Shown piece by piece: positions 16,232 to 24,734 of a stretch of 64,000 bases of DNA. Position 1 is the stretch's first letter. Every line of letters begins with the position of its first letter. Origin of the DNA: Lachnospiraceae bacterium (lineage in GTDB: Bacteria; Bacillota; Clostridia; Oscillospirales; Ruminococcaceae); the NCBI GenBank assembly GCA_023664705.1, contig JAMPFE010000003.1, forward strand, positions 1 through 64,000, given 5' to 3'. The notes beneath the pieces are model-generated. The model did no database searches and was not told the DNA's origin. It was given only the letters and a program-made list of their open reading frames with translations. The translations under genes were made by a program, and so were the position numbers.

Positions 16232-17401
16232 ATGACTTCAAAATGGTTAAAGAGGTTGGCGGTATTGCTCGCTTTGTGTATGACGATAGGTCTCGCGGGC
16301 TGCAACAACGAGGTCGAGGACAGCTCCTCCGAGTCGTCGGACACGACTTCGGAGGTCGAGGAGACCCCGCGCAGGGTCGGCTACATTTTCCACGACAGCG
16401 CGGACAAGAACGGCTTTTCGGGGCAGATGAGCTTTCAGCGCGTCAAGGCGTCCAACCGCAGCAGCATGGACACCTGCTATATCGACAACGTAAGCATAAC
16501 CGACTTTGAAAAGGCGGTCAAGGCGCTCGTTCTCGACGGCGGCTGCACGGAGATAGTCTCGGGGAGCCCCGTTTTCGCAAACGTGCTTGATTCCGTATCG
16601 AGCAAGTATATGAACATAAATTTCATCAATTTCGGCTCGCTGAGCAGCCCCGCAAACACAAGCGCCTACACCGAGGCGCCGTATGAGGGCGCGTATGTCG
16701 CGGGAATGGCAGCGGCGTACAACTCCGACGCGCAGAAGATAGGCGTCGTCGCGGACGCGGATATGCTCTGCTCCACGGCCGTCATCAACGCGGCGGCTCG
16801 CGGCATGCAGCTCGTATTCGGCAGCGCAACGCTTTACTGCGCGACAGCAACCCGCGATTCCGAGATAGAGTTGGCGATAGACGCGTTGCTGAACAACGGC
16901 TGCGACGTGATCATATGCTACACCGAGTCGCCCCGCTCCATCGAGTATTGCGAGCAAAAGGGCGTAAAGTATATCGGAAGCCTCGATTACAGCGGCGAGG
17001 AGGAGAATTACCCGAATATGCTGATGTATTTCTGCAGCCGCCGCGACAGCTATTTCCTCGCGCAGTTCAAGATGATGAAGCTTGACAGCTGGGTTCCAGA
17101 AAATTACACGGGCAATATGGGCAACGGCGTGATAGTCGTCTCCGAGGCTCTTTCGGCGGCAAAGTCCGACACCCAGAGGGCTATCGACGCGCTCGTTCCG
17201 AAAATCACGAGCGGCGCGGCGCTGGTGTTCGGCGGCGAGATAAAGGACGTCAACAACTCCGTAAGATATATGCAGTCCGAGAGCATGTCGGAAAGCCAGA
17301 TAATGTCAATGGACTGGTACGTTCTCGGCGTGGAGGATCTCGGAAGCTTCCGACAGGTCCAGACGGAGCTCCCGCCCAACTCCTTCGAGATTAAGAGCTG
17401 A
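16232..17401 (+). CDS. BMP/Med-family substrate-binding lipoprotein
   Basis: Start ATG 16232 behind CAGGAGG. The lipobox LAGC places the lipidated Cys at 24, followed by a Ser/Glu linker. The mature part fits the basic membrane protein (PnrA-like) periplasmic-binding fold: RRVGYIFHDSADKNGFSGQM, GGCTEIVSGSPVFANV, and YEGAYVAGMAAAYNSDAQKIGVVAD. Relatives bind nucleosides for ABC import or act as sensors. No permease or ATPase genes are adjacent, so this copy may be an orphan binding protein or a receptor. It is 389 residues long. The following gene, 80 bp on, is another lipoprotein. Confidence 0.78.
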   Translation: MTSKWLKRLAVLLALCMTIGLAGCNNEVEDSSSESSDTTSEVEETPRRVGYIFHDSADKNGFSGQMSFQRVKASNRSSMDTCYIDNVSITDFEKAVKALVLDGGCTEIVSGSPVFANVLDSVSSKYMNINFINFGSLSSPANTSAYTEAPYEGAYVAGMAAAYNSDAQKIGVVADADMLCSTAVINAAARGMQLVFGSATLYCATATRDSEIELAIDALLNNGCDVIICYTESPRSIEYCEQKGVKYIGSLDYSGEEENYPNMLMYFCSRRDSYFLAQFKMMKLDSWVPENYTGNMGNGVIVVSEALSAAKSDTQRAIDALVPKITSGAALVFGGEIKDVNNSVRYMQSESMSESQIMSMDWYVLGVEDLGSFRQVQTELPPNSFEIKS

Positions 17402-17481
17402 TTTTTTGTAAGATTTCATAATGTTTTACGTCCCTAATATTGAAAGGGGAAATTTTCCCAAAAATATTCGGAGGTAAGCAT

Positions 17482-18471
17482 ATGAAATCACGTATCGCAG
17501 TCGGCATTTTCAGCATAATGACGGCGCTTTGTTCATTGACGGTAGGAGGCTGCTCGGGAAGCGGCAATGAAAGCGCCCCTCCCTCTGCGCCGGACAGCGT
17601 CTCAAGCGTCTCCTCGGCGCCAAGCAGCCCCGAAAGCGCCTTGGGAGAGCCGCCGCGCGCCGCGGAGGAAAGCGCTCCCCGCAGCGAGCCCACGATTTTC
17701 ATAGGTCCCAACGGAGCTCCCGTCTATGACAGCGACGTCACAAGGCTCACGAGCGACGACCCGAGCTTCGGCAAGAAAGCCTCGGAGCTGACCGCCGAGG
17801 ACGAGGGCGTAACGATTTTCTGCGAGGGCTTTCAATATTTCAAGGAGCCCGTGGGCGCGGCTTACAACAGCTATGAAAACCCCGAAATGTTTGACGGTTT
17901 CGAGTTTAAAAGCGAAGTGCCCGTAAACGACAACCCGTGGAAGCGCGTGAACGTCGGCGACGAGATTTGCGGGCTGACCCTGAAAAGCGCGACCACGGCG
18001 TTCGAGAATTACAGCAAGGACAACTTCGATTATTATCAAACATATTATACCTGCAGCGTACCCGATTTTTCTCGGTTTGCGGAATTTGACGGCAGCGTCA
18101 CACTCACGGGATTTCTCAACAGCAGCAACCGCAGCTCATACGAGCCCGACGGCGGCGAGCTGCGGCTTACGCCGACCGAAAACAAGCTGCCCGTTATGCC
18201 CGCTGGCATAATGTATAAAATCGAGCCCGAGACCTATATAACCGCAAAGTCATACGGCGGCGGAGAGCTGTACGCGGTCAATGAGGTCAATCTTATCGCG
18301 CTGAACAACCCCTCGGGGCTCGACCTCGGGTGTATAGGCATCGGCGACACCGCGTGTGTCCGCGTAACGATCTCCAATATAAAGTATTTAGTGGCTCAAT
18401 CGGTAACGGCGGACCTTGTCGACGTCGAGATTTTGTCCGACGTTTTGGCACACGAGGACGACACTATCTAA
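17482..18471 (+). CDS. Lipoprotein of unknown function
   Basis: 329 residues from ATG 17482 (GGAGGTAAGCAT upstream). The lipoprotein signal ends VGGC (Cys 24), followed by about 50 residues of Ser/Pro/Ala-rich linker. The mature domain (about 80-329) has a repeated beta-rich look (FDGFEFKSEVPVNDNPWK, VNVGDEICGLTLKSA, FDGSVTLTGFLNSSN). I do not recognise the family. It follows the BMP-like lipoprotein in the same direction and is followed by a terminator at 18476-18504. Confidence 0.7.
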   Translation: MKSRIAVGIFSIMTALCSLTVGGCSGSGNESAPPSAPDSVSSVSSAPSSPESALGEPPRAAEESAPRSEPTIFIGPNGAPVYDSDVTRLTSDDPSFGKKASELTAEDEGVTIFCEGFQYFKEPVGAAYNSYENPEMFDGFEFKSEVPVNDNPWKRVNVGDEICGLTLKSATTAFENYSKDNFDYYQTYYTCSVPDFSRFAEFDGSVTLTGFLNSSNRSSYEPDGGELRLTPTENKLPVMPAGIMYKIEPETYITAKSYGGGELYAVNEVNLIALNNPSGLDLGCIGIGDTACVRVTISNIKYLVAQSVTADLVDVEILSDVLAHEDDTI

Positions 18472-18475
18472 ATTA

Positions 18476-18504
18476 AAAACGGCGGAGATATGCTCCGCCG
18501 TTTG
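18476..18504. terminator. Bidirectional terminator between converging genes
   Basis: AACGGCGGAG (18478-18487) pairs with CTCCGCCGTT (18493-18502). The minus-strand side continues with a TTTTTAATTT run, the plus side with a short TTT, so it can end transcripts from both sides. Confidence 0.8.
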
Positions 18505-18554
18505 CCATTTGCCGTTGATGTCCTTAACGGACATTTTAGCCTGACAGAAATTCA

Positions 18555-18576
18555 CCCCCGAGCTTTCGGGGGCATT
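18555..18576 (-). terminator. Second hairpin downstream of mreB-like gene
   Basis: CCCCCGA (18555-18561) pairs with TCGGGGG (18566-18572), flanked by short T-rich sequence. It lies 30 bp past the stop of the MreB homologue. Confidence 0.55.
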
Positions 18577-18603
18577 TTGTTGGGATTGCCCAGGCGGCAC
18601 GCC

Positions 18604-19620
18604 TTAATGGAAGCCATAAAGCTGCACCTGCTCGAAGCCGTCCAGCAGCGAATCCGACATCCTGAACGCCTCGTCAACGCCGCGCGCAACGCACTCAATG
18701 GGATTGTCCGCGATAAAGCACGGCGCCCCCACCCTGTCGGTGATGAGCTCGGGCAGCCCCCCGAGCAGCGCGCCGCCGCCCGTCAGCAGTATGCCGTTGC
18801 TGAGGATATCGCCCACCAGCTCGGGCGGCGTGGATTCCAGCACCAGCTTTATCTGCTCGACGATCTCCATGGCGTTCTCGTGGAGCGCCTCGTAGGTGTC
18901 GACGTCGCTTATCTCGACGCTCTCGGGCAAGCCCTTCAGCAGATGCCTCCCGCGAACCGTCATCTTTTTCAGCCCGCTCGGTCTGAACACGTTCGTAAGC
19001 TCCATTTTTGCCTTTTCCGCCGTCTTTTCCCCGATGAGTATCTTATACTTCTGCGTGATATGGCGTATCAGCGCCGCGTCCATTTTATTGCCCGCCATTT
19101 TAACGGAGCGCGACTGCACAATGCCGTTGAACGAAACGATAGCCACGTCCGAGGTGCCGCCGCCTATATCCACGACCATAGTGCCGTTCGGCTTGGAGAT
19201 GTCGATGCCCGCGCCGATAAGCGCCGCGATAGGCTCCTCGATGAGGTACACCTTTCGCGCCCCCGCGGACAGCGCCGCCTCGACGACCGCCCTGCGCTCC
19301 ACGTCCGTAACGGAGCTCGGCACGCACAGCACTATGCGCGGCTTCACCATAAAGCCGCCGTTGACGATATTTATAAACTCCTTTATCATCGCCTGCGTCA
19401 TATCGTTGTCGGAGATAACGCCGTCCTTAAGCGGGCGCACCGCGACGATATACTCGGGCGTTCTGCCTATCATTTTGTACGCCTCGCTGCCGACGGCAAC
19501 GACCGCCTTCTTCTTCTTATCGTAAGCCACCACGGACGGCTCGTTCAGCGTAATGCCCTTGCCCGCCACCGTGATAATAATGTTTGCCGTTCCGAGGTCT
19601 ATCCCTATATCCAAAGCCAT
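18604..19620 (-). CDS. MreB/Mbl-type actin-like cytoskeletal protein
   Basis: 338 residues with actin-fold motifs: phosphate-1 loop DIGIDLGTANIII (residues 4-16), connect-1 EEPIAALIGAGIDI, phosphate-2 MVVDIGGGTSDVA and adenosine loop GILLTGGGALLGG. It polymerises under the membrane and guides cell-wall synthesis. No mreC or mreD follows, so this is a solo copy like Mbl or MreBH. The neighbours on the same strand are the ComFB-like and ParA genes, 120 bp upstream. I leave the symbol blank because the paralogue cannot be decided. Confidence 0.9.
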   Translation of the reverse strand: MALDIGIDLGTANIIITVAGKGITLNEPSVVAYDKKKKAVVAVGSEAYKMIGRTPEYIVAVRPLKDGVISDNDMTQAMIKEFINIVNGGFMVKPRIVLCVPSSVTDVERRAVVEAALSAGARKVYLIEEPIAALIGAGIDISKPNGTMVVDIGGGTSDVAIVSFNGIVQSRSVKMAGNKMDAALIRHITQKYKILIGEKTAEKAKMELTNVFRPSGLKKMTVRGRHLLKGLPESVEISDVDTYEALHENAMEIVEQIKLVLESTPPELVGDILSNGILLTGGGALLGGLPELITDRVGAPCFIADNPIECVARGVDEAFRMSDSLLDGFEQVQLYGFH

Positions 19621-19740
19621 TTTATACTCCCGTTAAATTTCCCGATAAATTGCCGAAAAACAACAATTCCGCCAAATATTCCCTAACTAACATATTATAC
19701 CACATTTTACCGCAAAATTCAACAAGTAAATATTCCCAAA

Positions 19741-20229
19741 TTATTCATCGTGAAAGCAGCGTTTTTTGTTACCAATAAGCTCTCTTATCATTTCCGTCAG
19801 CACGATCTTGCGCACGGGCTCCATTCTTTCGCGGAGCTCGCGCGAGCCCGAGCGCGGCGACTTGGTTATCCTCGCGAAGCGCGCGGGCACTTTTTCCGAT
19901 ATCCTGCGCGAGAACACCTCCACGCACTTATGGCAGCTGCACGCGTTAAAGCGGTCAAGTATCTCGGGAGCCTCGTACTCTATCGCCGCCTCCGTGAGGT
20001 TCACGACGACGGAATCCTCGTCCCTGTCCGAAAACTCCTCCCCGAGGTCCATTCTCATAAGCCTCGACAGCGGCTCTCGGCCGCGCAGCTGCTTCGGAAC
20101 GCGGCTCTTCCCCGCCAGAATAACGGGATTTGCCGCGTTTTTATTCTGTTCCACCAGCCGCATCACCTGCGGTGTCTTATTGCCCGAACCGTCAAGCTTG
20201 GGCTCGGGATCGCGAGATTTTCTGCCCAT
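19741..20229 (-). CDS. ComFB-like domain protein
   Basis: 162 residues. The central part (VVNLTEAAIEYEAPEILDRFNACSCHKCVEVFSRRISEKVPAR split over residues ~75-117) matches the ComFB pattern: a helix, a C-x-C-x-x-C cluster and a following helix ending in a PxR motif. The N-terminal 70 residues are basic and probably flexible; the C-terminus is a basic helical segment. It starts one base after the ParA stop, so the two are almost certainly coexpressed. ComFB was named from the Bacillus comF operon; some ComFB-domain proteins in cyanobacteria have, as I recall, been reported to bind cyclic dinucleotides. A diguanylate cyclase and a PilZ gene lie just upstream. Confidence 0.6.
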   Translation of the reverse strand: MGRKSRDPEPKLDGSGNKTPQVMRLVEQNKNAANPVILAGKSRVPKQLRGREPLSRLMRMDLGEEFSDRDEDSVVVNLTEAAIEYEAPEILDRFNACSCHKCVEVFSRRISEKVPARFARITKSPRSGSRELRERMEPVRKIVLTEMIRELIGNKKRCFHDE

Positions 20230-21024
20230 TTATTTCGCCCCGTTTTTTTTGGATTTCGTTTTCTTTTCGTGCGGAGCGATAAGCTCCTTGATGAACGCCT
20301 TGTATTCCGTCGTCGCCCTGCATTTCGGCGAATAGGTGATAATGCTCTCGCCGTGGGCGGGCGCCTCGGCAATGCTCACGCAGGCGCTTATCTTGGTCTT
20401 GAATATCGAGGTATCGAGCTGCTGCGCGATAAGCTCCGCGAGCTCCTCGACCTCCTTCGTCAGCGTATAGCGCGGGTTGTACTTGTTCAGCAGTATCCCC
20501 CGAACGCACAGCGATTTATTGTAGTAGCGCTTCACCGCGAAAATAGTCTGCTTCAGCTGCGCGATGCCCTGCAGCGACAATATCTCGCAGAGCATGGGAA
20601 TAACAAGCTCGTCCGAGGCGGTATACGCGTTTATCGTCAGCACGGACAGCGCGGGGGGCGTGTCCAGTATCACGTAATCGTATTTTTTCGCAACGTCGCC
20701 GAGCTGCTCCCGCAGCACGTACTCTCTTCCGACGCCCGTCATCTCGAGCTCCAGCCCCGACAGCAGTATATTCGACGGAACAACGTCGCAAACGCCGCCG
20801 CTTATTATCGCGTCGCCGATGTCGCAGTTGCCCTTCATCACGTCGTATATCGTGAAATTATCCTCGACCTCAACTCCCAGGCTGAAGCTGAGATTGCCCT
20901 GCGGGTCGAGGTCCACCGCGAGCACCTTGTGTCCCATTGCCGAAAGCCCGCCGCAAAGCGCGCTGCACGTCGTTGTCTTGCCGACGCCGCCCTTTTGATT
21001 AGTTACAGCAATTACCTTTGCCAA
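20230..21024 (-). CDS. ParA/Soj-family ATPase
   Basis: 264 residues with the deviant Walker A KGGVGKTT (residues 11-18; signature Lys present), Walker A' VDLDPQGN and Walker B VILDTPPAL. ParA proteins form ATP-dependent dimers on nucleoid DNA and position chromosomes, plasmids or protein clusters. No parB or parS was seen nearby; the partner encoded directly downstream is the ComFB-like protein. This suggests an orphan ParA that positions something other than the chromosome origin. The best start is TTG 21024, nine bases after GGAGG. A Lys-rich tail (KKTKSKKNGAK) ends the protein. Confidence 0.9.
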   Translation of the reverse strand: MAKVIAVTNQKGGVGKTTTCSALCGGLSAMGHKVLAVDLDPQGNLSFSLGVEVEDNFTIYDVMKGNCDIGDAIISGGVCDVVPSNILLSGLELEMTGVGREYVLREQLGDVAKKYDYVILDTPPALSVLTINAYTASDELVIPMLCEILSLQGIAQLKQTIFAVKRYYNKSLCVRGILLNKYNPRYTLTKEVEELAELIAQQLDTSIFKTKISACVSIAEAPAHGESIITYSPKCRATTEYKAFIKELIAPHEKKTKSKKNGAK

Positions 21025-21054
21025 AGCAACATTCCTCCAAAGAATTAAGTGAAC

Positions 21055-21165
21055 AAGGGCGCGCGTTTTCTTGATCCCATTGAAACGCCCCCGATAATTC
21101 GGGGGCGAATCTCTGTAAGGATACGGTGTTCGTCAAAGACATCACACTATTGACCGCGCGCCCTT
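21055..21165 (-). ncRNA. Possible structured RNA element in the parA leader
   Basis: An 11-bp perfect inverted repeat, AAGGGCGCGCG (21055-21065) and CGCGCGCCCTT (21155-21165), encloses a 9-bp hairpin CGCCCCCGA/TCGGGGGCG (21086-21107) and a possible GTCAA/TTGAC stem. This is a closed multi-stem shape as in riboswitches or small RNAs. It lies between the GGDEF gene and parA, about 30 bp upstream of the parA start. No known riboswitch class was recognised. Confidence 0.35.
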
Positions 21166-21193
21166 AAAATCTTATAATGCCGTCAACCGCACA

Positions 21194-23227
21194 TCAATAC
21201 CCCTCGGGGTCGATATACTCGCCCGACGCGCTGTCCTCGGGAACGTAGACGTGGTAGTTCGTCTTACCGTTCTTCTTAACGAAGTACATCGCGGTATCCG
21301 CGAACGAGATAAGCTCGTTTACGTCCTCCGTATGGTCGGGGCAGTAGGAGATACCGATAGATGCTCTGACGTTGATAAGCATTCCGTCGGCAGTCGTATA
21401 GCCGAGGTAAAGCTCGTCGATGATATCCATCGCTATCTGCTCGAGGTTGGCAACGTCCGCCTGGTCGGTGTAGCAGAGCACGAACTCATCACCGCCGAAG
21501 CGTCCCGCGATGCCGCCCTTGTCGTCCACCTTCTTGCGTATGGTATCGGCAACGAAACGGATTACCTCGTCGCCTATGGTGTGTCCGTAGCGGTCGTTGA
21601 TGAACTTGAAGTCGTCGACGTCTATAAACATAATGCCGATCTTCTTCGGACCCCTGCGGTCAAGCTCGGAGGACAGCATTCTGAGGAACGTGCTTCTGTT
21701 GTAAAGCTGCGAGAGGAAGTCGTAGCTCGCGCGCTCGGAGAGCTGCAGCTCCATTTTCTTCTCATTGTCGATATCCGTCATAACGCCGATAACGCGCAGC
21801 GGCTCGCCGACGCGGTCCGTGATACACGTCGCGCGGAACGATACCCACACGCTCGCGCCGCTCTTCGACCTCAGCTGATATTCTGTGCTGTAGCCCGACT
21901 GATTTTTCAGCAGCGTATTGATGTCGCGCTTGTATTTCTCGGCAAACTCGGGCTCCATAAGGGAATCGAGGAACTTGCCGTTGGAAAGCGTCGCGCCGTC
22001 AGTGTTCAAGTCGAATTTCTGCAGCGTATTGTCCGAAACGTACATGGTCTCCTTGTGGAAATCCCACTCGAACAGCATATTGTCGGACAGCTCGGCAATG
22101 GTTCTGTAACGCTCGCCGTTGATATAAACCTCGTCAAGGAAGTCGTTGAACGACGCCTGTATCATCTCAAGCTCGCTCTTGCCCTTCTTGATGTCGAAGC
22201 GCAGCGAAGAGATGCCCTCGTCGGTATTGATATTGCTCATGGTCTTGAGCATCGTCTGCATTCCGCCGATAAATCTGCCGATAACGACCATAGCGACCAC
22301 AGCCGCCAGAACGACCATTATAACGATAGCGACCCAGCCGATAATATTTGTCTTGAAAGCGAAGTTCGTAAACGACGACGTATCCGCAATGCCTATCCAT
22401 CTCCAGTTGGTAACGTTCGGGATAACGCCGCACGCGTAAGCGTACTTGCCCGCCGTGCCCGTCACGGAGACCGTAGCGCCCGTGCTGCCGCCCGTAGCGC
22501 TTGCCGCGACGTTCTGCGTGCGGTTGAAGAGGTCATCCTTCTGCGCGGTGAGCGCCCCGTCGACCGAGCCGCTCTTGTTCGCGGAGCCGCTGCCGCCGAA
22601 ATTGAGCATATTGCCGTCGCTGTCAATAAGCGCGAAGTACGCGTTGGTCTCAAGGTATGTACCCGAGAGCGCCTTCATAAGCGTACTGTCGGATTCCGGG
22701 GAAACGATAAGGCAGACGTAGCCGAGCTTGCCGCCCGTTTTGTTGTCGGGGTTTGCGTATATCTCACGGCAGACGTACATCGCGTCAAAGCCGTACTTCT
22801 CCCACGAAACAAGACCCGAAACAACGGGCATCCCGTCGGCGTTGAAGTGCTCGAAGCTCCCCGACTCCACGCCCTTCGAGGAAATCAGAACGTTTCCGTT
22901 GGTGTCCACGATAAGCGTATCGTAGATGCCCGCGTTGCTCTCGGTAAAGGCGTCTATCGTGTCCCTCGCCGAGCTGTCGCTGTTCTGCGCGTTCCGAACG
23001 ACGGTATCCATCTTCGACAACGCCGTCGCGTCGGCGATAAAGTCCGACATAATAGTCTCGACCGCGCCCGCCTTTGAAGCGGAAACGGTAGAGAGCTCGT
23101 TCATTCTAACATCGTTGCTGTACCCGATCACAGAAAATGTTCCTACCGCCCCCAAAATAAGAACGGGAGCGATTGCGAAGATAAGCAAAATACCTATCAA
23201 AGCAAATTTAAGAGTTGATTTTCTCAT
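21194..23227 (-). CDS. Membrane diguanylate cyclase (Cache-PAS-GGDEF)
   Basis: 677 residues. TM helices at about 8-30 and 294-318 flank an extracellular dCache-like sensor (35-285). A PAS domain with a PAC-type end lies at about 372-490, then a GGDEF domain (500-665) with an intact GGDEF at 578-582 and the IDVDDFKFINDRYGH substrate-binding segment. It should make c-di-GMP from GTP. The position of the inhibitory I-site (RxxD five residues before GGDEF) reads DKGG, so product feedback inhibition is probably absent. The PilZ gene lies 58 bp upstream on the same strand, and the ParA/ComFB pair lies downstream. Confidence 0.93.
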   Translation of the reverse strand: MRKSTLKFALIGILLIFAIAPVLILGAVGTFSVIGYSNDVRMNELSTVSASKAGAVETIMSDFIADATALSKMDTVVRNAQNSDSSARDTIDAFTESNAGIYDTLIVDTNGNVLISSKGVESGSFEHFNADGMPVVSGLVSWEKYGFDAMYVCREIYANPDNKTGGKLGYVCLIVSPESDSTLMKALSGTYLETNAYFALIDSDGNMLNFGGSGSANKSGSVDGALTAQKDDLFNRTQNVAASATGGSTGATVSVTGTAGKYAYACGVIPNVTNWRWIGIADTSSFTNFAFKTNIIGWVAIVIMVVLAAVVAMVVIGRFIGGMQTMLKTMSNINTDEGISSLRFDIKKGKSELEMIQASFNDFLDEVYINGERYRTIAELSDNMLFEWDFHKETMYVSDNTLQKFDLNTDGATLSNGKFLDSLMEPEFAEKYKRDINTLLKNQSGYSTEYQLRSKSGASVWVSFRATCITDRVGEPLRVIGVMTDIDNEKKMELQLSERASYDFLSQLYNRSTFLRMLSSELDRRGPKKIGIMFIDVDDFKFINDRYGHTIGDEVIRFVADTIRKKVDDKGGIAGRFGGDEFVLCYTDQADVANLEQIAMDIIDELYLGYTTADGMLINVRASIGISYCPDHTEDVNELISFADTAMYFVKKNGKTNYHVYVPEDSASGEYIDPEGY

Positions 23228-23285
23228 CGTCTATCCCCCTAAAATAAATAAATTTATGGTTGCGCCGCCGTATATCGCGGCTGCG

Positions 23286-24002
23286 TCAAATCCTTTCTTC
23301 GCTTACGGCTTCCTTCTGCCGCTGTTCGGACTGCACCCTCAGAATGAACCGCCCGATATAATCCTCCTGAGCCGCGGTCAGCCCCCTGAACTCGCACCCG
23401 TACCCGAGAATGTCCCCGTCTGCGCCGCGCTGCACTCTCAGCACCCTCACGGCGGCGTTCAGCGGATAATCCTCAAACAGATGTATCTCGACGCAGATAA
23501 GGTCGTCGGGAACGAACTCTACCTCCTCGGGGTCGCACATAAGGAACACCCCTCCGACGTTTATATCCCGCACTCCTATCGCAACGGGCTCCTCAAACCG
23601 TATGGTTTTCTCGTCGCGGACATAGAAGAGCGCCTTGCCTCTTTCGTGAACCTTTATCTTGAAAAACCTGCGGCGCTCCTCAAGCACCTTCATATCGCCC
23701 GAGCGCAGTATGCGTATATTCATCTGCGTCTCCATCGACACGGAAACCGCGCCCGAATAGCTTATTCTGTCGCTGCTTTTCGTCGTAGTAACGACCGTAA
23801 CTATCTTATTTCGGTCAAGCTCGGGAAGGTCTCTGCCCTTTATCATCACGATGCAATCCTCGTCGGACTGCATATTCTGTGGAACGACAAAACCCTTTTC
23901 GGCAGCGGTAATAAGATTTCCCTTCTCGTCAAGCACCTCGACCTTTATGATCTTTCCGCCAAAAATCAAACGCATCAAACCCTTTATCAACCGTATTTTC
24001 AA
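23286..24002 (-). CDS. PilZ-domain c-di-GMP receptor (YcgR-like)
   Basis: 238 residues with an N-terminal YcgR-N-like beta domain (about 1-95) and a C-terminal PilZ domain. The binding motifs are the Arg-rich ERRRFFKIKV (RxxxR type, about 109-118) and DINVGGVFL (DxSxxG type, with Asn in the Ser position), about 147-155. It would change partner activity on binding c-di-GMP. The start is uncertain: TTG 24002 gives the full ORF without a clear RBS, while the ATG at 23975 (MRLIFGG) follows AAAGGG at short spacing. It precedes the diguanylate cyclase gene and probably shares its transcript. Confidence 0.85.
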   Translation of the reverse strand: MKIRLIKGLMRLIFGGKIIKVEVLDEKGNLITAAEKGFVVPQNMQSDEDCIVMIKGRDLPELDRNKIVTVVTTTKSSDRISYSGAVSVSMETQMNIRILRSGDMKVLEERRRFFKIKVHERGKALFYVRDEKTIRFEEPVAIGVRDINVGGVFLMCDPEEVEFVPDDLICVEIHLFEDYPLNAAVRVLRVQRGADGDILGYGCEFRGLTAAQEDYIGRFILRVQSEQRQKEAVSEERI

Positions 24003-24140
24003 CGCACAGTGCCCAAATTACACTATTGTGCAGAATAATCCTCTTATCATTATACAATATTCACCGAAATAAATCAAGTATTATTTAAAAAAATCTAAAA
24101 AATTAACAGATTTTTTTAATTTTTTTGGCTAACATAACGA

Positions 24141-24734
24141 TTAAATCATGTAAACGGAAAGCATCTGCGCCTGTTCATCAATCAGTCCCCGCGCGAAAAT
24201 CCTCAGCGAATACACGGTCCCGTCCCGTTCAAACATAAACTCGCGCTGCTGTGAAAGCGCGGGAGCGCCCGCCTCCTCAAAGACCGTTATCTCCGAGAGC
24301 CAACCGCTCACGCCGTCCAAATTCTCCTCGGAGAGGCTGCTCTCGGTGTAGTAATCGTTTACACGATACTCGAACACGGTGCTGTCGTGCGTCGTCCTCG
24401 CGAGAGCGCCGAGCTCCGCGCTTTCAAGCGGCTGCGACGAGAACAGCGCCAGCGCGTCCTCGTCGGGCGACTCCGCGTAGACGATGTAGCGCTCGCCGTT
24501 CTCCTCCAGGTCCTTTTTCAACTCCTCCGCGGAGCCGTATGCCTCGGGATTTCGGGCATATGTAACTTCATAAATATCGTCCCCCGTGAATATCTCCCAC
24601 CCCTCGGGCAGGCTTATACCCGCGCCCGCGGACGCTATCTCGACCGAGGAGCCGTTCACCGTGACCCCGCCGCCCGAACACCCGCTCAGCAGCACAGCAA
24701 GCGCAAAAACCGCGCCCAACAACCGTTTCCTCAT
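24141..24734 (-). CDS. Small lipoprotein of unknown function
   Basis: 197 residues with signal peptide MRKRLLGAVFALAVLLSGC (lipidated Cys 19) and a mature domain that begins with a Gly-rich stretch and SLPEGWEIFTGDDIYEV, a pattern seen in secreted PsbP-like or DUF-type lipoproteins. Its ATG overlaps the stop of the rluA gene (TAATG), so it is translationally coupled to it. No motif for catalysis was seen. Confidence 0.75.
   Translation of the reverse strand: MRKRLLGAVFALAVLLSGCSGGGVTVNGSSVEIASAGAGISLPEGWEIFTGDDIYEVTYARNPEAYGSAEELKKDLEENGERYIVYAESPDEDALALFSSQPLESAELGALARTTHDSTVFEYRVNDYYTESSLSEENLDGVSGWLSEITVFEEAGAPALSQQREFMFERDGTVYSLRIFARGLIDEQAQMLSVYMI

Noticed and set aside
21055..21165. 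Known riboswitch class (T-box, THF, ZTP, c-di-GMP)
   Set aside because: The conserved core sequences of these classes were not found; only the stems are visible.
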